In this document: positions 61,172 to 64,000 of the stretch, piece after piece
How the letters are laid out: each line of letters opens with the position of its first letter
Position numbering within the stretch: the stretch's first letter is position 1
Origin: Chlorobiota bacterium
GTDB taxonomy: Bacteria; Bacteroidota; Chlorobiia; Chlorobiales; Chlorobiaceae
Direction: 5' to 3'
Assembly (NCBI GenBank): GCA_016868665.1
Contig: VGGK01000004.1
Location: forward strand, 1 to 64,000
Length of the DNA: 64,000 bases
Position numbers and translations under genes: made by a program
Notes under the pieces: generated by a model
Database searches by the model: none
Told to the model about the DNA's origin: nothing
The model's input: the letters and a program-made list of their open reading frames with translations, nothing else

Positions 61172-63061
61172 TCACGTACGCCCGAACATCCGGTCGAGCT
61201 GGTCAAGCATGAGTTTGACGATAACCGGCCTGCCATGGGGGCAGGAGTATGGTACTCGCGTAGCGAAGAGATTGTCTATGAGAGAGCGCATCTCGTCCAG
61301 ACTGAGTTTCTGGCCTGCCATGATTGCATTACGGCAAGAATAGGATTTCGCAAGATTATCCCGCTTTTCAAGCCTGAGCTTCGAGGCGTTCTCCTGATAA
61401 CCGGCGATCATGTCCTGCAGGATGGTGACCTCGGTCCCTGATCGTACGTCCTGCGGAATCCCTTCGATCATGACGGTTCTCGACCCGAAATCACGAAGAT
61501 TGAACCCGAGCCGGTAGAGGTCGTCGCGGATCTCCTCGAACACCTCGTACTCCCACTGGCGAAGCTCCACCTTTTGAGGAAAAAGCAGCTGCTGCGAATT
61601 TGGCACATTCTGCTCCATGACGTCGAGCGCACGTTCATAGAGTACCCGTTCATGGGCCACATGCTGATCGATGATCATCATGCCATTCTTGATCTGGCAA
61701 ATGATATACTTGTTATGAAGCTGCCAGATTTTCGGCTCGGCAGTTACCGGCTCCACGGACCCCTCGTCATCATGAAAACGCGACTGAAGCATTGTGGGCG
61801 GCACGTCGTCGCCCTGCATCACCTCTGACGCTCCGCTCCATTTTTCATCGGGCTCCCGAAGCGGAAACATTTCAGCCTGACGGGGTTCCATAGGATCGTC
61901 ACTGCGGATACCTGACGGAAGGGAGTTTTCACGGAATCCGCTGTAGAGATCTTCCATGGTGCCCGCCCGGCCCGGTTCATTGTAGATGAGCCTCCTGTAT
62001 AAGGTCTCATCCTCAGCACCTGAATGGTTCCCCTGCCGGACCGTCGGGGAAACAAACGCTGCGTCAGGAGAAAAATCGTGGAGCTGAACAGCCCGCCTGA
62101 TGACCGGATAGAACATGTTTCGCACGTTGCGCTCATCCTCGAATTTCACTTCGAGTTTTGCCGGATGCACATTGATATCGACACGGGAAGGCTCGATGCC
62201 GAGAAAGAGCATGGCAAACGGGGCCTGGCGTTCCTCGAGCAACTCGCCATAAGCCTGCTGCAATGCCTGGATGAGCATCCGGTTCTGTATGATCCTCCGG
62301 TTGATATAAAACAGCTGGTCGAATTTCTGGCGCTTCATCATGCCCGGCTTTCCGATGAATCCGTTGATGGAGAGATAGTCGTTCTCTTCGGTAATGGGTA
62401 TAAGCCCCTCGGAAAAGCCTTTTCCGAAAAAGTAGTCCAGACGTTCGAAAATATCGGGGCTCCTGAAATGGAACAGCTCTTCGTCGTCGCTGAACATGCG
62501 CCACTCGATCTCCGCATAGGCAAGCGACAGCGCCCTGACGGTTTCGAAAATATGACGGAATTCCGTGGCGTTGGATTTCAGGAACTTACGGCGGGCCGGA
62601 ACATTGAAGAAGAGATTCCTTACACTGACCGATGTGCCCGATTCCCCTGCTGTTTCGTTTTCCTCGACCAGGAGGCCGCCCTCGTAACGAAATCTCATGG
62701 CAAGCGGATCGGACTCCTGACGTGTCCTGAGTTCGAAATGCGACACAGAGGAGATGCTGGCAAGCGCCTCGCCCCTGAAACCGAGACTCATGAGCGTATC
62801 GAGATCCCGTACATCCGAAAGTTTGCTGGTGGCGAACCTCTCGACGCAAAGCAGAGCGTCCTGGCGGTTCATACCTGAGCCGTTATCGATAATCCTGATC
62901 AGTTCCTTGCCGGCATCCTTGATCACAACGGTTATTTTCGATGCTCCTGCATCTATTGAATTTTCCAGGAGCTCCTTGACAACCGAAGCCGGACGCTGCA
63001 CGACCTCGCCTGCCGATATTTTATTGGCGACAGAGTCAGGTAATCGTGAAATTTTTGCCAT
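61172..63061 (-). CDS. mutL: DNA mismatch repair protein MutL (endonuclease type)
   Basis: From ATG 63061 (MAKISRLPDSVANKISAGEVVQRPASVVKELLENSIDAG) this is a 629-residue MutL. The N-terminal GHKL ATPase has IIDNGSGM, RFATSKL and GFRGEALASI. The C-terminal dimerisation domain at about 460-475 has DQHVAHERVLYE, which fits the nicking endonuclease motif DQHA(x)2E(x)4E with Val for Ala. SYSCRNAIMAG and YSCPHGRP complete the metal site. It is thus a methyl-independent, endonuclease-type MutL. Confidence 0.95.
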   Translation of the reverse strand: MAKISRLPDSVANKISAGEVVQRPASVVKELLENSIDAGASKITVVIKDAGKELIRIIDNGSGMNRQDALLCVERFATSKLSDVRDLDTLMSLGFRGEALASISSVSHFELRTRQESDPLAMRFRYEGGLLVEENETAGESGTSVSVRNLFFNVPARRKFLKSNATEFRHIFETVRALSLAYAEIEWRMFSDDEELFHFRSPDIFERLDYFFGKGFSEGLIPITEENDYLSINGFIGKPGMMKRQKFDQLFYINRRIIQNRMLIQALQQAYGELLEERQAPFAMLFLGIEPSRVDINVHPAKLEVKFEDERNVRNMFYPVIRRAVQLHDFSPDAAFVSPTVRQGNHSGAEDETLYRRLIYNEPGRAGTMEDLYSGFRENSLPSGIRSDDPMEPRQAEMFPLREPDEKWSGASEVMQGDDVPPTMLQSRFHDDEGSVEPVTAEPKIWQLHNKYIICQIKNGMMIIDQHVAHERVLYERALDVMEQNVPNSQQLLFPQKVELRQWEYEVFEEIRDDLYRLGFNLRDFGSRTVMIEGIPQDVRSGTEVTILQDMIAGYQENASKLRLEKRDNLAKSYSCRNAIMAGQKLSLDEMRSLIDNLFATRVPYSCPHGRPVIVKLMLDQLDRMFGRT

Positions 63062-63139
63062 TGAAACTACTTTGTAAGAACGTTTTTCTATCGTAAAGAG
63101 GGCCGGGCCATACCAGCCCGGCGCCATTATGCATACGGT

Positions 63140-64000
63140 TCATTCGTCGCCGCCGGAAAGACTCTTCCAGATTTCCCGCAAAGCCGCTTCTGCGAATCGC
63201 TGCTTGCACTGCAGCCTCGTCCCGTACAGACGAAAGGTGTGCGTTCGCGCGGCCACCCCGCCATCCGGCACTTTTCTTGCAAGACCTATACAGAGCGTTC
63301 CCACTGGTTTTTCCTCAGAACCTCCCGAAGGTCCTGCTATACCAGTGGTGGAAACCGCCACATCGGCCCCGCTTAGCCGGAGAGCGCCGAGAACCATCGC
63401 TTCGGCTACGGGTTCGCTGACCGCACCATGAGCTTCGATAATCTGACGGGAAACGCCGAGCAAAGAAATTTTCGCCTCATTGCTGTAGGCCACAATACCT
63501 TGAAGAAAATAGGCTGAGGAACCCGGAATATCGGTCAGGCGACTTGCGACAAGCCCGCCTGTACAGGATTCTGCGGTTGCGATGGTCAGGCCTTTTGCGG
63601 CAAGCAGACCGCCTATAGTCTCTTCGAGCGATGTTTCTCCGGTCGCATAGATATAGCGCCCTGCACGTGCGGCAATGGCTTCGATAACCATTCGGTTTTC
63701 CCGCGCGACAGCATCCTGCTTCGCACCGGTCGTGCTGACCATGAGATCAACGCCTGCAACATGAGGAAGATAGGCAAGAGTCGTGCCGTCGGGCAGGCGG
63801 TCTTCGACCGCGACAAGCAGCTCCGCAAGCTGCGACTCGCCTATTCCGACGGTTTTTACAGGAGTATGCTGCATGAAGGAAGAACTCCCGGAAGCAAAAA
63901 AAGGAAGCACCGTTTCCCGCATCATTGCCTGCATCTCCAGAGGCACGCCCGGCATCAGCACCAGATATCGGTTGCCGAAACGCTCTCCGCAGGAAAGAAT
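63140..64000 (-). CDS. cinA: CinA-family nicotinamide mononucleotide deamidase/competence protein, 3' part
   Basis: The frame is open to the window edge (ILSCGERFGNRYLVLMPGVP at the start of what is seen), giving 286 residues of a longer protein. It begins in the MoCF-like domain (LMPGVPLEMQAMM). The C-terminal CinA domain has TIATAESCTGGLVASRLTDIPGSSAYFLQGIVAYSNEAK and VSTTGIAGPSGGSEEKPVGTLCIG. That domain carries NMN amidohydrolase activity in several bacteria. The gene lies 78 bases upstream of mutL on the same strand. Confidence 0.9.
   Translation of the reverse strand: MLSCGERFGNRYLVLMPGVPLEMQAMMRETVLPFFASGSSSFMQHTPVKTVGIGESQLAELLVAVEDRLPDGTTLAYLPHVAGVDLMVSTTGAKQDAVARENRMVIEAIAARAGRYIYATGETSLEETIGGLLAAKGLTIATAESCTGGLVASRLTDIPGSSAYFLQGIVAYSNEAKISLLGVSRQIIEAHGAVSEPVAEAMVLGALRLSGADVAVSTTGIAGPSGGSEEKPVGTLCIGLARKVPDGGVAARTHTFRLYGTRLQCKQRFAEAALREIWKSLSGGDE

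Overview
The window looks like chromosome from a green sulfur bacterium (Chlorobium/Chlorobaculum group). The clearest marker is a small soluble cytochrome of the c-555 type (43964-44287), preceded by a related lipoprotein-like cytochrome and a BchE-class B12 radical SAM gene. Split Bat/MoxR genes, SemiSWEET, an HPr-like protein and overall gene content fit that group. This placement is inference from gene content; no rRNA or FMO gene is present.

Region 1 (1 to about 17.7 kb) is accessory DNA, nearly all on the minus strand. It holds the end of an IS21-type element, two orphan membrane/secreted proteins, and a B12 radical SAM enzyme beside a small leader-plus-hydrophobic-tail protein that looks like a RiPP precursor. 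Next is a type I restriction-modification operon (hsdR, tcmP, DUF5131, hsdS, hsdM) with an uncharacterised two-gene insert. A degraded second copy of the hsdR 5' end follows, together with a HEPN-like gene. The region ends with a helix-hairpin-helix protein, a remnant of a yfhO paralogue, an orphan Eco57I-like adenine methyltransferase and a complete type II-A retron (ncRNA, nucleoside-deoxyribosyltransferase-like effector, reverse transcriptase). It reads as a defence island with signs of turnover.

Region 2 (17.7-25.5 kb) is a tightly overlapping minus-strand cluster for a surface polysaccharide: three glycosyltransferases, a methyltransferase, a Wzx-like flippase and a YfhO-type multi-spanning protein. 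Two of these genes carry small repeat insertions within the coding sequence.

Region 3 (25.5-46.9 kb) is core genome: HPr, a GNAT acetyltransferase, obg, xseB, gatB, a SYLF-domain protein, a ClpB that ends after its first ATPase domain, a MoxR/DUF58/BatA/BatB operon, tsaD, yajC, carA, a class V aminotransferase, BatC, the B12 radical SAM gene, two c-type cytochromes, SemiSWEET, proC and BatD.

Region 4 (46.9-64 kb) starts with molybdenum cofactor genes (moeA, a moaC-mogA fusion, a mobB-mobA fusion). A zinc-type ABC transporter led by its Fur/Zur regulator follows, with a perfect palindromic operator. leuA is preceded by a leucine-rich leader peptide and a terminator, a classical attenuator. 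After that come a META-domain lipoprotein, a decayed ABC-2 exporter, mtgA, tRNA-Arg(CCT), mutL and the 3' part of cinA, which runs off the window.
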